IMG/VR virus record: IMGVR_UViG_3300020419_000006
Span: 62,001-126,000 of that record
DNA length: 64,000 nucleotides
Origin: a virus
Strand: one strand, 5' to 3'
Of this stretch, positions 53,783-63,653 are shown piece by piece (the first letter of the stretch is position 1; each line of letters begins with the position of its first letter). The notes below the pieces were generated by a model that was not told the DNA's origin, made no database searches, and worked only from the letters and a program-made list of their open reading frames with translations. A program made the position numbers and the translations under genes.

Positions 53783-56268
53783 GTTTCTATACAAACGTTC
53801 AAATGGTTGGCGACAACTTACTATACTTGGGGTACGAGAATGGACAACGTATCCAAAGGAAGTTTAAGTTTTCTCCAACACTTTTTATTGTCACAGAAAA
53901 AAAGACAAAGCATAAAACTTTGGATGGTAGGTATGCCAAACCTATACAGTTTGGGTCTATCAGGGAAGCTCGTGCTTTCCGAGAGAAGTATGCTGATGTA
54001 GAAAATTTCGAGGTTCATGGTTATGACAGGTATCTCTATCAATTCATCTCGAAAGAGTTTCCGAAAGAAATTGATTACGACCTTAAAAGTCTTAAGATTA
54101 CATCTCTTGATATCGAGGTGGCATGTGAAAATGGCTTTCCTAACGTGCAGGAATGCTCGCAACCTCTTCTTAGCATTACAGTACAAGACCATATCAGTCG
54201 TAAGATCAAAGTATGGGGTACCAAACCGTATACAAATAATAGAGATGACGTTGAGTACATATTGTGTGACGGTGAAGAACATCTTCTCCGTGGTTTTCTT
54301 CACTATTGGACTACTAATTTCCCAGATATTCTTACGGGGTGGAACGTAGAACTTTATGACGTACCTTACATATGTGGTAGACTAGAACGTCTCTTCGGTG
54401 AGAAAGAAATGAAGCAGATATCTCCATGGGGTATCGTGCACAGAGAAGAGATGGAAATAAAAGGTCGTCAACAAATACTGTACAACATGTATGGAATTAA
54501 TGTCGTAGATTATCTTGATCTCTATAAGAAATTTACTTATACAAATCAAGAATCATATCGTCTAGACCACATTGCCTTTGTTGAATTGGGTCAAAGAAAA
54601 TTAGACCACAATGAGTTTGAAAACTTCAAGGACTTCTACACGAAGGACTGGCAAAAGTTTATTGACTACAACATCCTTGACGTGGAACTTGTGACACGTT
54701 TAGAAGATAAGATGAAGTTGATAGAACTTGCCATTGCTCTCGCATATGATGCTAAGGTAAATATAAGAGATGTATATTATCAGGTGAGGATGTGGGACAC
54801 CATCATCTATAATTTTCTCAAAGAGAAAGGTGTAGTTGTACCACCTGCAAAGCGATCAAACAAGAATGAAAAGTACGAAGGTGCATATGTTAAAGAACCG
54901 AAACCAGGACGCTATAATTGGGTGGTCAATTTTGACCTCAACAGTCTGTATCCTCATCTTATTATGCAGTATAATATCTCACCCGAAACTCTCTGTGAGA
55001 GCAGACATCCATCGGCAAGCGTTGAGGGGTTACTGGGGAAGCGTTGCGAAATAGATGGGAAATATTCTGTAGCACCTAATGGTGCACAGTATCGTAAAGA
55101 TATACATGGTTTTCTACCAGAAATTATGGAGAAGATCTATACTGAACGTGTCGTTTATAAGAAGAAAATGATACAGGCAAAGGATGAGTATGAAAGAAAC
55201 CCATCTGCCAAATTAGAAAAGGATATTAGTAAATTTAATAACATACAAATGGCACGTAAGATCCAATTGAATAGTGCCTATGGTGCCATTGGAAATCAAT
55301 ACTTCAGATATTATAATCTACGTAATGCTGAAGCGATTACTTATGGTGGTCAGTTCAGCATTCGTTGGATTGAAAACAAAATGAACATATACCTTAACAA
55401 GGTATTGAAAACTGAAGGAGAAGATTATGTTATTGCTAGTGACACTGATAGTATCTACCTCAATATGGGTCCTCTGGTCGAGACTGTATACAAGGGAAGA
55501 GAAAAAACTGATGAGAGCGTTGTCACGTTCCTTAATAAGGTCAGTGAAATGGAACTTGAACCTTATATTGAGGGTGCTTACAAAGAATTGGCAGAGTACG
55601 TAAGTGCGTATGAGCAGAAGATGATCATGAAACGAGAGAACATTGCATCATCAGGTATCTGGACAGCAAAGAAAAGATATATGCTCAACGTATGGGACAG
55701 TGAAGGTGTACGATACAACAAACCTAAGCTTAAGATGATGGGTATCGAAGCTGTTAAATCTTCTACACCTGCACCATGCCGAACTGCTATTAAAGATGCC
55801 ATTAATATCATGATGAGTGGTACAGAAAAGGATTTAATATCGTTTATAGATACTTTCAAGACTGAATTCAATTTATTACCACCTGAAGATATAGCATTTC
55901 CTAGGTCGGTCAATGGACTACGCAAATTCAAAGCGTCAGGAACCGTGTATACAAAGGGCACCCCTTTACATGTTCGTGGAACTTTGCTTTATAATTTTTA
56001 TATCGCAAAGAACAAGCTCGAATACAAGTACCCCCTCGTACAAGAGGGTGAGAAAATAAAATACCTTTACCTACGCAGACCAAACAAAATCAGTAATGAG
56101 AACGTAATCTCTTTCCTTAATACATTCCCTCGTGAACTGGGAGTGGAAGGGCAGATAGATCGTGATGCCCAATTTAAAAAAGCTTTCCTAGACCCTTTAC
56201 GTATCATCACAAATGTGATAGGATGGGAAACAGAGAAAGTATCTAACCTTGAATTTTTATTTGCATGA
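53779..56268 (+). CDS. 43: DNA polymerase gp43
   Basis: 829 residues (T4 898), family B. 3'-5' exonuclease motif I SLDIEVAC (about 108-115); Exo [12 protein letters not shown]. Polymerase motif [12 protein letters not shown] (about 388-398), motif [12 protein letters not shown], and motif C DTDSIY (about 555). The C-terminus has a clamp-binding-like end (VSNLEFLFA). A single intact reading frame without a split or intron. uvsX follows with an ATGA overlap. Confidence 0.96.
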   Translation: MSFYTNVQMVGDNLLYLGYENGQRIQRKFKFSPTLFIVTEKKTKHKTLDGRYAKPIQFGSIREARAFREKYADVENFEVHGYDRYLYQFISKEFPKEIDYDLKSLKITSLDIEVACENGFPNVQECSQPLLSITVQDHISRKIKVWGTKPYTNNRDDVEYILCDGEEHLLRGFLHYWTTNFPDILTGWNVELYDVPYICGRLERLFGEKEMKQISPWGIVHREEMEIKGRQQILYNMYGINVVDYLDLYKKFTYTNQESYRLDHIAFVELGQRKLDHNEFENFKDFYTKDWQKFIDYNILDVELVTRLEDKMKLIELAIALAYDAKVNIRDVYYQVRMWDTIIYNFLKEKGVVVPPAKRSNKNEKYEGAYVKEPKPGRYNWVVNFDLNSLYPHLIMQYNISPETLCESRHPSASVEGLLGKRCEIDGKYSVAPNGAQYRKDIHGFLPEIMEKIYTERVVYKKKMIQAKDEYERNPSAKLEKDISKFNNIQMARKIQLNSAYGAIGNQYFRYYNLRNAEAITYGGQFSIRWIENKMNIYLNKVLKTEGEDYVIASDTDSIYLNMGPLVETVYKGREKTDESVVTFLNKVSEMELEPYIEGAYKELAEYVSAYEQKMIMKRENIASSGIWTAKKRYMLNVWDSEGVRYNKPKLKMMGIEAVKSSTPAPCRTAIKDAINIMMSGTEKDLISFIDTFKTEFNLLPPEDIAFPRSVNGLRKFKASGTVYTKGTPLHVRGTLLYNFYIAKNKLEYKYPLVQEGEKIKYLYLRRPNKISNENVISFLNTFPRELGVEGQIDRDAQFKKAFLDPLRIITNVIGWETEKVSNLEFLFA

Positions 56269-57290
56269 CTTCATCATTTTTAAAAAGCATTGTCAAAGAG
56301 ATTGACAATGAATACGCAGGATTATTATCAGAAGGTGGTGTCGGTGACATTGAATCTTTTGTAGACACAGGATCATATATTTTTAATGCTCTTTGTAGTG
56401 GTAGCATCTATGGTGGTGTGCCAAGTAATAAAATTACTGCACTAGCAGGTGAGAGTGGTACAGGTAAAACATTCTTTTGTCTTGGTGTAGTCCAGAGTTA
56501 TCTAAAAGATAATCCAGATGCAGGTGTAGTTTACTTTGAGAGTGAGGCTGCAGTCACTAAACAGATGATTGATGAACGTGGTATAGATGGACAACGTATG
56601 ATACTAGTTCCTGTCACCACAGTTCAAGAGTTTAGAACACAAGCAATCCAGATCTTAGATAAATATCTTGCATTAGACATAAAGGATCGCAAACCTATGA
56701 TGTTTGTGTTAGATTCTTTAGGAATGCTTTCAACATCTAAAGAACTAGCAGACAGTGCCGAGGGTAAAGACACTCGTGACATGACTAGAGCACAAGTTGT
56801 TAAGGCAATATTCAGAATTCTCACTTTAAAATTAGGAAAAGCAAATGTCCCCTTACTGGTTACAAATCACACATACGATGTCGTTGGTGCCTATGTTCCA
56901 ACTAAAGAAATGGGTGGAGGTAGTGGACTTAAATACGCTGCGAGTACAATCATATACTTATCAAAGAAAAAGGAGAAAGATGGAAAGGAAGTTATTGGAA
57001 ACATTGTCAAAGCAAAGGCTGCTAAGTCGCGTCTAACTGTAGAGAATTCAATAGTAGAGACGAGGTTATATTTTGATGCACGTGGACTTGACAAATATTA
57101 CGGGTTACTGGAACTGGGTGAGAAGTATGGAGTTTTTGAACGTAAGGGAAACCGTGTTGTTGTTGGGGAGTCTAGCGTCTATCCTTCTGCTATTCTCAAG
57201 GATCCTGACAAGTACTTCACAGGAGAAATAATGGAGAAACTTGACTGGGCAGCAGGTCAAGAGTTTTTATATGGCAAGGAGAAAGTATAA
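56265..57290 (+). CDS. uvsX: Recombinase UvsX
   Basis: 341 residues. RecA-like: Walker [11 protein letters not shown] (about 62-71), Walker [10 protein letters not shown], and a Gly-rich loop [14 protein letters not shown]. Slightly shorter than T4 UvsX (391). It drives strand invasion with UvsY and gp32. TAATG overlap with the following oxygenase. Confidence 0.93.
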   Translation: MTSSFLKSIVKEIDNEYAGLLSEGGVGDIESFVDTGSYIFNALCSGSIYGGVPSNKITALAGESGTGKTFFCLGVVQSYLKDNPDAGVVYFESEAAVTKQMIDERGIDGQRMILVPVTTVQEFRTQAIQILDKYLALDIKDRKPMMFVLDSLGMLSTSKELADSAEGKDTRDMTRAQVVKAIFRILTLKLGKANVPLLVTNHTYDVVGAYVPTKEMGGGSGLKYAASTIIYLSKKKEKDGKEVIGNIVKAKAAKSRLTVENSIVETRLYFDARGLDKYYGLLELGEKYGVFERKGNRVVVGESSVYPSAILKDPDKYFTGEIMEKLDWAAGQEFLYGKEKV

Positions 57291-57940
57291 TGTTTCCAGG
57301 ATTAGAACCACCCTCTCTTGACATCAATGATTATAAGAAGACTGTAAAAAAGAGTTCAGATATTAAAGTACTATTTCCTTCTCTCGTATTCCAAGCAAAG
57401 GTAGAGGGATTTGAACCTATCCAAGATGAACTAATTGGGTATTCTTATGGGGAAAGAGGTAGAGATCCAGAAGGTGCATCAGCAACTAATATAAATGGTT
57501 GGCAATCTAAAAATAATTACCACGAAAAGCAATCAACTCTCCTAGATGTACTAGCAAGAGGTCTATCTAGCATTGGTGGATTTAGAGATGGATTTGGTTT
57601 GAAGATGACAGGTATGTGGATCAATATTAATCCACCAGGTTCACTTAATAATGGACATACTCATCCCAATTGTGATCTTTCGGGTGTTATGTGGATTAAA
57701 TCTCAACCTGAGTGTGGCAAGATAGAATTTGAAAATCCAAATTACTATAGTCATCCTAACATAGCAGGTTATTCTAATGAATTGATAGAAAATACAGATA
57801 TATTTCCTGCATATGATTTTGCACCTCAAGATGGTGAGATATTATTGTTCCCATCTTACCTCAGACATGGTGTACACGTGAATAATTCTAAGGAAGATAG
57901 GATATCTGTCGCATTTAACTGTAATTTGGTGCAAGCATGA
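57290..57940 (+). CDS. 2OG-Fe(II) oxygenase-like protein (TIGR02466/PF13759 type)
   Basis: 216 residues. NNGHTHPNCDLSGVMWIK is the family's metal-binding strand; DGEILLFPSYLRHGVHVN supplies the second His and RISVAFN the Arg for 2-oxoglutarate. Many cyanophages carry such enzymes; substrates are unknown. ATGA overlap with a second oxygenase-like gene. Both sit between uvsX and gp41. Confidence 0.78.
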   Translation: MFPGLEPPSLDINDYKKTVKKSSDIKVLFPSLVFQAKVEGFEPIQDELIGYSYGERGRDPEGASATNINGWQSKNNYHEKQSTLLDVLARGLSSIGGFRDGFGLKMTGMWININPPGSLNNGHTHPNCDLSGVMWIKSQPECGKIEFENPNYYSHPNIAGYSNELIENTDIFPAYDFAPQDGEILLFPSYLRHGVHVNNSKEDRISVAFNCNLVQA

Positions 57941-58515
57941 GAGACGATTTATTTGCCATCCCTGTTAGAAAATATAACGTTGACAATAATCAACAGTTTA
58001 TTGATTATGTCTCTAATATATGGAAGGAAGAGAGGTTAAGAGTACCTTCTCCTTTCTTGTTTAGTGTCAGAGAATTTGGGTACAACCTAACTCAGATATA
58101 CACTGACCTATTAGAGCAATTTCTTACTGATATTGAGTGTTTTGACACGCATTCAATTACTATGGATGCAATTATACTTAAGGTGTTAGAGAAGGGGGAG
58201 AGTACTGATAGATTTGATACCCTACCCAGTCACTATACTCTAATACATTACGTTGATGTGGTTGACGGTGGAGCATCAGACACACTACATCATCCTGCAA
58301 GACAACCAATGAATGCATTCAAGCCAGCACACATTGATGAATGGCAAGATGCAGCAGGGTTGTATATTAATAAAGGTGATGCTATAATATATCCATCCTT
58401 CATGGAGCATAGTTCTCCTGTCCAGAAGGAAACTAGAATGACAATCACAGTCCCACTAATACTAAAACTGAATGAACAAGGTAGAGAATCTAATATTAAA
58501 GAACCTACTGCTTGA
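57937..58515 (+). CDS. Second oxygenase-like protein of a tandem pair
   Basis: 192 residues. The C-terminal GDAIIYPSFMEHSSPVQKETRM and its following strand match the end of 2OG-Fe(II) oxygenases, with a His and an Arg in the right places. The first HxD/HxH pair is unclear; LIHYVDVVDGG may hold it. It could therefore be an inactive or divergent member. It overlaps gp41 by 44 bases. Confidence 0.6.
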   Translation: MRDDLFAIPVRKYNVDNNQQFIDYVSNIWKEERLRVPSPFLFSVREFGYNLTQIYTDLLEQFLTDIECFDTHSITMDAIILKVLEKGESTDRFDTLPSHYTLIHYVDVVDGGASDTLHHPARQPMNAFKPAHIDEWQDAAGLYINKGDAIIYPSFMEHSSPVQKETRMTITVPLILKLNEQGRESNIKEPTA

Positions 58516-59845
58516 TGAGGTCTATGTCCGTAAGGCATTACCTTTTATTAAGGGAGAGTATTTTGCTGACTTATTAGAGAAGAACTTATTTGATATTATA
58601 TCTAAATACTTCTCACAGTACAACGCTTTACCTACTAAGGAAGCACTAGAAATTGAAGTTGGTCAGTTAGATAGTATATCTGATGAGCAGCATCAAAATA
58701 TTGTAAAATTAATTAGGGATATAGATGATGAAAAATCTGATCCTGACTGGATTGTAGACACCACAGAGAAATGGTGCAAAGAACGTGCAATTTATCTTGC
58801 ACTAATGGAGAGTATTAAGATAGCAGAAGGCAATGATGACAAACAAAGTCCCACTGCTATACCTAGTATACTTTCTGAAGCCTTAGGGGTTAGTTTCGAC
58901 AACCACATAGGACATGATTACCTACAAGATTACGAAGAACGATACGAGTTCTACCATAAAACTGAAGATAAGATACCTTTCGATCTGGAATTCTTCAACA
59001 AGATTACGAAAGGTGGTCTACCTAATAAAACTCTCAACATTGCTCTTGCAGGCACTGGTGTGGGGAAGTCTTTGTTCATGTGCCATGTTGCTAGTGCTGC
59101 TCTTCTCCAAGGTAAAGATGTCCTGTACATCACTCTTGAGATGGCAGAGGAAAAAATAGCAGAAAGAATAGATAGTAACCTTCTAAACTGTGATATACAG
59201 AACTTGAACCAACTACCCAAGTTGATGTTCGACAATAAGATTACAGCATTGAGTAAGAAAACTGAAGGTAAGTTGATCGTTAAGGAATATCCTACAGCAT
59301 CAGCACATTGTGGTCATTTCAAGTCATTACTCAATGAGTTAGCCTTGAAAAAATCATTCAAACCTGATATAATATTCATAGACTACCTCAATATATGCTC
59401 ATCATCAAGGTATCGAGCAGCAAGTAATGTCAACTCGTATTCCTACATCAAGGCAATCGCAGAAGAACTTAGAGGACTTGCAGTCGAAGCAAACTTACCT
59501 ATCGTATCTGCTACTCAGACCACTCGTTCTGGTTTTGCTAGTAGTGATATTGATCTCACCGATACAAGTGAGTCATTTGGTTTACCTGCTACTGCTGACC
59601 TTATGTTTGCTCTTATCTCTTCCGAAGAGTTGGAAGGATTAGGACAGATAATGGTTAAGCAATTGAAAAATAGATACAATGATCCTACTGTGAACAAACG
59701 TTTCGTGGTGGGTATTGACAGAGCTAAGATGAGGTTGTATGATGTAGAGCAAAGTGCTCAACAAAACTTGTCCGACTCTGGACAAGAGGACATGGAGAAA
59801 GTTCAAGAGAATTTATCTAAGAAATTTGCCAGTCTGAAAGTATAA
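58472..59845 (+). CDS. 41: Replicative helicase gp41
   Basis: 457 residues (T4 475). DnaB-like: N-terminal helical domain (ENLILKNLLLDEVYVRKALP), Walker A GTGVGKSLFM (about 195-204), Walker B DIIFIDYLNIC, and a late QLKNRY segment. It unwinds DNA at the fork and works with a primase (gp61), not seen in this window. The start lies within the preceding gene but carries the conserved N-terminus. Confidence 0.92.
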   Translation: MNKVENLILKNLLLDEVYVRKALPFIKGEYFADLLEKNLFDIISKYFSQYNALPTKEALEIEVGQLDSISDEQHQNIVKLIRDIDDEKSDPDWIVDTTEKWCKERAIYLALMESIKIAEGNDDKQSPTAIPSILSEALGVSFDNHIGHDYLQDYEERYEFYHKTEDKIPFDLEFFNKITKGGLPNKTLNIALAGTGVGKSLFMCHVASAALLQGKDVLYITLEMAEEKIAERIDSNLLNCDIQNLNQLPKLMFDNKITALSKKTEGKLIVKEYPTASAHCGHFKSLLNELALKKSFKPDIIFIDYLNICSSSRYRAASNVNSYSYIKAIAEELRGLAVEANLPIVSATQTTRSGFASSDIDLTDTSESFGLPATADLMFALISSEELEGLGQIMVKQLKNRYNDPTVNKRFVVGIDRAKMRLYDVEQSAQQNLSDSGQEDMEKVQENLSKKFASLKV

Positions 59846-59871
59846 TACATACATTTGATAAAGAATTTACT

Positions 59872-60276
59872 ATGACAATAGATTTTGATAAGTACAGTCA
59901 TTTCGTGGATACTGTCACAAGCGATAGTTCTAAAGATTTTGTCTATCTTGCTGATCGTTTGGTTGAACTTGACCAAAAGGGTGCCAATATTGAACGCCTT
60001 ACCACTGCTGGCGTTGGGCTTGCTGCTGAGTCTGGAGAGTTCTTGGAGATCGTTAAGAAGATGGTCTTCCAAGGAAAGCCATGGAACGATGATAATAGAA
60101 AGCATCTTATTATTGAGTTGGGTGACGTTATGTGGTACGTGGCACAAGCTTGCATGGCTCTGGACATCAGTTTTGATGAGGTAATTGAAGGTAATATTAA
60201 GAAATTAGAGAAGAGATATCCTGGCGGTAAGTTTGATATCAATTACTCCGAAGTTCGTGCAGAAGACGACCTCTAA
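59872..60276 (+). CDS. mazG: MazG-like nucleotide pyrophosphohydrolase
   Basis: 134 residues. GVGLAAESGEFLEIVKK and IELGDVMWYVAQA give the ExxE and ExxD metal-binding pairs of the all-alpha MazG fold. Family members hydrolyse NTPs or dNTPs to monophosphates. Cyanophage mazG is a well-known accessory gene, once linked to ppGpp though nucleotide substrates appear more likely. A 26-base gap after gp41 precedes it. Confidence 0.88.
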   Translation: MTIDFDKYSHFVDTVTSDSSKDFVYLADRLVELDQKGANIERLTTAGVGLAAESGEFLEIVKKMVFQGKPWNDDNRKHLIIELGDVMWYVAQACMALDISFDEVIEGNIKKLEKRYPGGKFDINYSEVRAEDDL

Positions 60277-60901
60277 ATTTCACCAAGCATTCCCTTTATT
60301 AATATATGAGAAGGAACTTACTGGTTTCTTGAACGTATTGTACCAAGGATTTGACGATGCTAAATTTGACAACAGCACAGGTAAAATAACAGGGGAATTA
60401 AATGGTAAGGTTCTAGTCCATCAGGACTTAAGACTAGAACCATTTTTTAGAGCTGTGAAAAAGTGTGCTGTAGAGTACATGGATCAGTTTGCCATAGACA
60501 AATCTACCTACGAGGTAAATTTTGTTAAGTCTTGGTTTACTATCTGTGATCCTGGTCAGCACTTCCCATGTCACTATCACTCATGTGCACACATATCATG
60601 GGTATACTATATACAGACACCTGGTGACCCCTTAATTTTACATAAAAAGAACCCTAACGAATGGTTTGGAGATGCATTTAAACTCATTAAAGAAAATAGA
60701 TTTAACAATGGTGATGGATATGCTATCACCCCACAGGCTCAGCACCTTATTATGTTTCCTGGTCATCTTGAACACTATACTACTTCTCAACCCAGAGAAC
60801 ATAGACGAATTAGTCTTGCTGGTGACATCCTTCTAACTCTAAAACATAGAACGGATACAGAATCGGGGTTGCTTCCTCCTAAATATTGGAAAAGCTTCTG
60901 A
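60257..60901 (+). CDS. 2OG-Fe(II) oxygenase-like protein
   Basis: 214 residues from GTG 60257; a TTG at 60233 is open too and would overlap mazG by 44 bases. FPCHYHSCAHISWVYYIQ is the metal-binding strand of the PF13759 type. HLIMFPGHLEHYTTSQP gives the second His and HRRISLAGDI the Arg. Substrate unknown. It precedes the 511-residue unknown gene by five bases. Confidence 0.72.
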   Translation: MQKTTSKFHQAFPLLIYEKELTGFLNVLYQGFDDAKFDNSTGKITGELNGKVLVHQDLRLEPFFRAVKKCAVEYMDQFAIDKSTYEVNFVKSWFTICDPGQHFPCHYHSCAHISWVYYIQTPGDPLILHKKNPNEWFGDAFKLIKENRFNNGDGYAITPQAQHLIMFPGHLEHYTTSQPREHRRISLAGDILLTLKHRTDTESGLLPPKYWKSF

Positions 60902-60906
60902 TAATA

Positions 60907-62442
60907 ATGGCATACCAGAACATTGATAGAAGAGATTTACTAAGAGCAATCAAGGGTCGTCCTGTAAAGGAAGAGATGGAAAATATAATGGATGTTGCAG
61001 GTCAGGACTCTGTTTGGAGACATGATCCCAACATAAACTATGGTAAATGGGATGGTAAATCAACATTTGGCACTGAACCTACAGATAGTTGGATCTCTAT
61101 AAAAACTAGTGAGAGTGCTGTCAGAAGATTGATCGCACGGTATAAAAATAGTTACATAACTGCACTGAAAGGTAGTTCTAAAGACTATGATACTGGAGTT
61201 AAACCATACATCTCACTGTACGTTGGTACTCAGAAAATAAAATTCCAAGCAACAGGTAAACTTACTGACTCTACTGGTAAAGCGGTCAGTGAAGCGACCA
61301 TGACAAGGATGCAAGAACTAGGTTCTGCCTTTGTATTCAAAAGAGCTATAGCAGAGAACGCAACGTGGAAGGATGCAGAAGCATTAAAGAGCGATGACGA
61401 TACTATGAAAGGTATCAAGGATATATGGAAGAGGATTGGTAAGGTAGATGAAGTTGATGACACTTGGATAGACAATTTCTATAAGCAACAGAAGACATTG
61501 CTTGCTAAGATAGGCAAACCTGCGTTCACAGAGTTCAATCGTGACGGTGGGTTCATGGAATTTATTACTAAGATAGTCAAAGACAATTTTGATATCAGTG
61601 CTAAGGACAACTGGAACCCTGCAGACATATGGTTGATACAGGATGAGACTAAGTGGACAAATATGATAGGTGCTGCGGTAAATTCTGGTAGAAGAGGACG
61701 TTCAAAAGCAAAGTCAATTACCGAATTAAATGCTATAATGAGAATGTTATTCAAAGCTAGACAAGTGTTTGGTATTTCTCTCAAAAAGGTAGCTGCAGGA
61801 CAGGATGCACGAATACAATTTGTGAATGATAAGAGTGAGTTCTTTACCAAGTTGGATCAGTTGCATTTTGAGTATGAGAAAGCTGATTGTAAGATGGGAC
61901 AGAAGAAAGACAAGGAAGGTTCTATAACTTTATCCACTCAGGACACTAGATTGTACATAAAAGATGGTGGTAATACATATAATTTTCAAATCAAAGGCAA
62001 CAACAGCACTGGGTATTCTAATTTAAAATATGAACCCACCTCATCAGGTGCTACTGCTGCTAGATTAGGTAAAGCAACTGTGGAACTGGTAGAACAACTG
62101 TTAAAAGACTACAGTTTGAGTTTCCAAAAAAGTAATGAAGCATATCCAATGGATGCTGCCCAGTTTCTTGCCAATAAAAATGGCAAGTGGAAAGAACTGA
62201 TAGAGGTTTTGGATAAAGCAGGTGTAGATATTGATGTTCCTGATGTGGATACAGCATATAATAATTTACTATTTGTATTTGGTACAAAACCTCATGTTGC
62301 TAACTCCAAATGCCAACAGATCAAATGGTTATCTGAGTACCTATCACTCAGTGATGAAGATAGAGATCAGTTTGGAACTGACATGGTATTTCTTGCCAAA
62401 AAAGAAGGACGAAAGTACGGTGCATTTGCTAAAATATACTAA
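60907..62442 (+). CDS. Large unknown protein upstream of the KxDG gene
   Basis: 511 residues from ATG 60907; an earlier in-frame ATG (60886) lies inside the oxygenase. Mixed alpha/beta, no membrane segment. A KDNWNPADIWLIQDE motif near residue 240 is similar to segments I have seen in phage nuclease-like proteins, but I cannot assign a family. The C-terminal end is helical and includes GTKPHVANSKCQQIKW. TAATG overlap with the KxDG gene suggests joint function. Confidence 0.65.
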   Translation: MAYQNIDRRDLLRAIKGRPVKEEMENIMDVAGQDSVWRHDPNINYGKWDGKSTFGTEPTDSWISIKTSESAVRRLIARYKNSYITALKGSSKDYDTGVKPYISLYVGTQKIKFQATGKLTDSTGKAVSEATMTRMQELGSAFVFKRAIAENATWKDAEALKSDDDTMKGIKDIWKRIGKVDEVDDTWIDNFYKQQKTLLAKIGKPAFTEFNRDGGFMEFITKIVKDNFDISAKDNWNPADIWLIQDETKWTNMIGAAVNSGRRGRSKAKSITELNAIMRMLFKARQVFGISLKKVAAGQDARIQFVNDKSEFFTKLDQLHFEYEKADCKMGQKKDKEGSITLSTQDTRLYIKDGGNTYNFQIKGNNSTGYSNLKYEPTSSGATAARLGKATVELVEQLLKDYSLSFQKSNEAYPMDAAQFLANKNGKWKELIEVLDKAGVDIDVPDVDTAYNNLLFVFGTKPHVANSKCQQIKWLSEYLSLSDEDRDQFGTDMVFLAKKEGRKYGAFAKIY

Positions 62443-63653
62443 TGAGTAAGAACACACACCTCGAACACTTAGAAGATAGCATCCTCCTTGATGGTAAAGA
62501 GGGTGCTACAGATGCTTTTGTGTTCTTGGATGAACTTGCTAAGACTTTTAGTGCTGGTGGTAATAATAACTTAAAAATTACTACTAAATGGGACGGTGCA
62601 CCTGCTGTATTCTGTGGCACATATCCTGGCACCAATAGATTTTTTGTTGGTAGTAAATCTATCTTCAATAAGGATGCCAAGATCAATTTTACACACTCAG
62701 ATGTAGATGCATACCATGGTGGGTCACCTGGTCTTGCTACTAAGTTGAAAGATTGTCTGACTTACCTCCCTGATCTAGGCATTAAGGGTATAGCACAGGG
62801 TGACTTACTCTTTACTGATGATAAAGAAAAGAAAAAAATTGATGGACAGGACTGTCTTATATTTCAACCCAATACTATCACCTATTGTATCCCTTCAGAG
62901 GATGAACTATATGAAAAGGCACTCAAAGCAAAACTTGGTATAGTATTTCATACCAGTTATAGTGGTAGTACTATCCAAGGGTTGAAAGCATCGTTTGGAT
63001 ACAACGTTAACCAACTAAACAACAGTAAAGATGTGTTAGTTCTTAGTGCTGAGACAGAACAACTAGGTAATGACATCTTACTTGATAGTTCTGAGAAGAA
63101 TGAACTGGTATCAATAAGGACTAAGAGTGCTAGTCTGGTAGCAGGTACGTTCCTAGACACCATGGCAGAGCATAATGCAGGTAAAGATCAGTTAGCTGTT
63201 GGAACTAGACTAAAGATCTTCTTTAACAAGTATGTTAGAGAGGGTAAAAAGATGGGATCATCCGTTACAGTTGTAAAAGAATTTAAAAAGTACTTTGAGG
63301 ATGAGTGTAGGAAGGCAGCAGACAAATTGAAGTCACCAAAAGGTAAGGCAGGTAAACTTGCTAAGTTATATGATGGTCAAGATCTTATCAAGAAGCATGA
63401 GAGTGACTTAACCAAGACGATTGATCTATATAAGAACCTCCAGTTGGCAAAGGAGATGTTCATTCGTAAACTAGAGAAGGGTGAAAGGTTTGGTACATAT
63501 CTCAGGACAGAGAATGGGTACAAGATCACTGCACCAGAGGGATATGTTGCTATCCAAGAGGGATCTAAGGCAGTTAAACTGGTTGATCGTCTCACCTTTA
63601 GTGTTGCCAACTTCAATGTAGAAAAGAACTGGGTCGCAGGAGATAGTAAATGA
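62442..63653 (+). CDS. KxDG-motif protein, nucleotidyltransferase/ligase-like
   Basis: 403 residues. THLEHLEDSILLDG at the start and TKWDGAPAVFCGTYP (about residues 47-61) resemble a phage family I recall as DUF6267. KWDG equals motif I (KxDG) of ATP-dependent DNA/RNA ligases, and GIAQGDLLFTDD and GIVFHTSYSG could be later nucleotide-binding strands. The C-terminal 150 residues are Lys-rich helices. Ligase activity is an inference from one motif. It is ATGA-coupled to a nucleotidyltransferase. Confidence 0.65.
   Translation: MSKNTHLEHLEDSILLDGKEGATDAFVFLDELAKTFSAGGNNNLKITTKWDGAPAVFCGTYPGTNRFFVGSKSIFNKDAKINFTHSDVDAYHGGSPGLATKLKDCLTYLPDLGIKGIAQGDLLFTDDKEKKKIDGQDCLIFQPNTITYCIPSEDELYEKALKAKLGIVFHTSYSGSTIQGLKASFGYNVNQLNNSKDVLVLSAETEQLGNDILLDSSEKNELVSIRTKSASLVAGTFLDTMAEHNAGKDQLAVGTRLKIFFNKYVREGKKMGSSVTVVKEFKKYFEDECRKAADKLKSPKGKAGKLAKLYDGQDLIKKHESDLTKTIDLYKNLQLAKEMFIRKLEKGERFGTYLRTENGYKITAPEGYVAIQEGSKAVKLVDRLTFSVANFNVEKNWVAGDSK

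Noticed and set aside
59872-60276. MazG as an unusual find
   Set aside because: MazG homologues are common in T4-like cyanophages and this one shows no missing residue.
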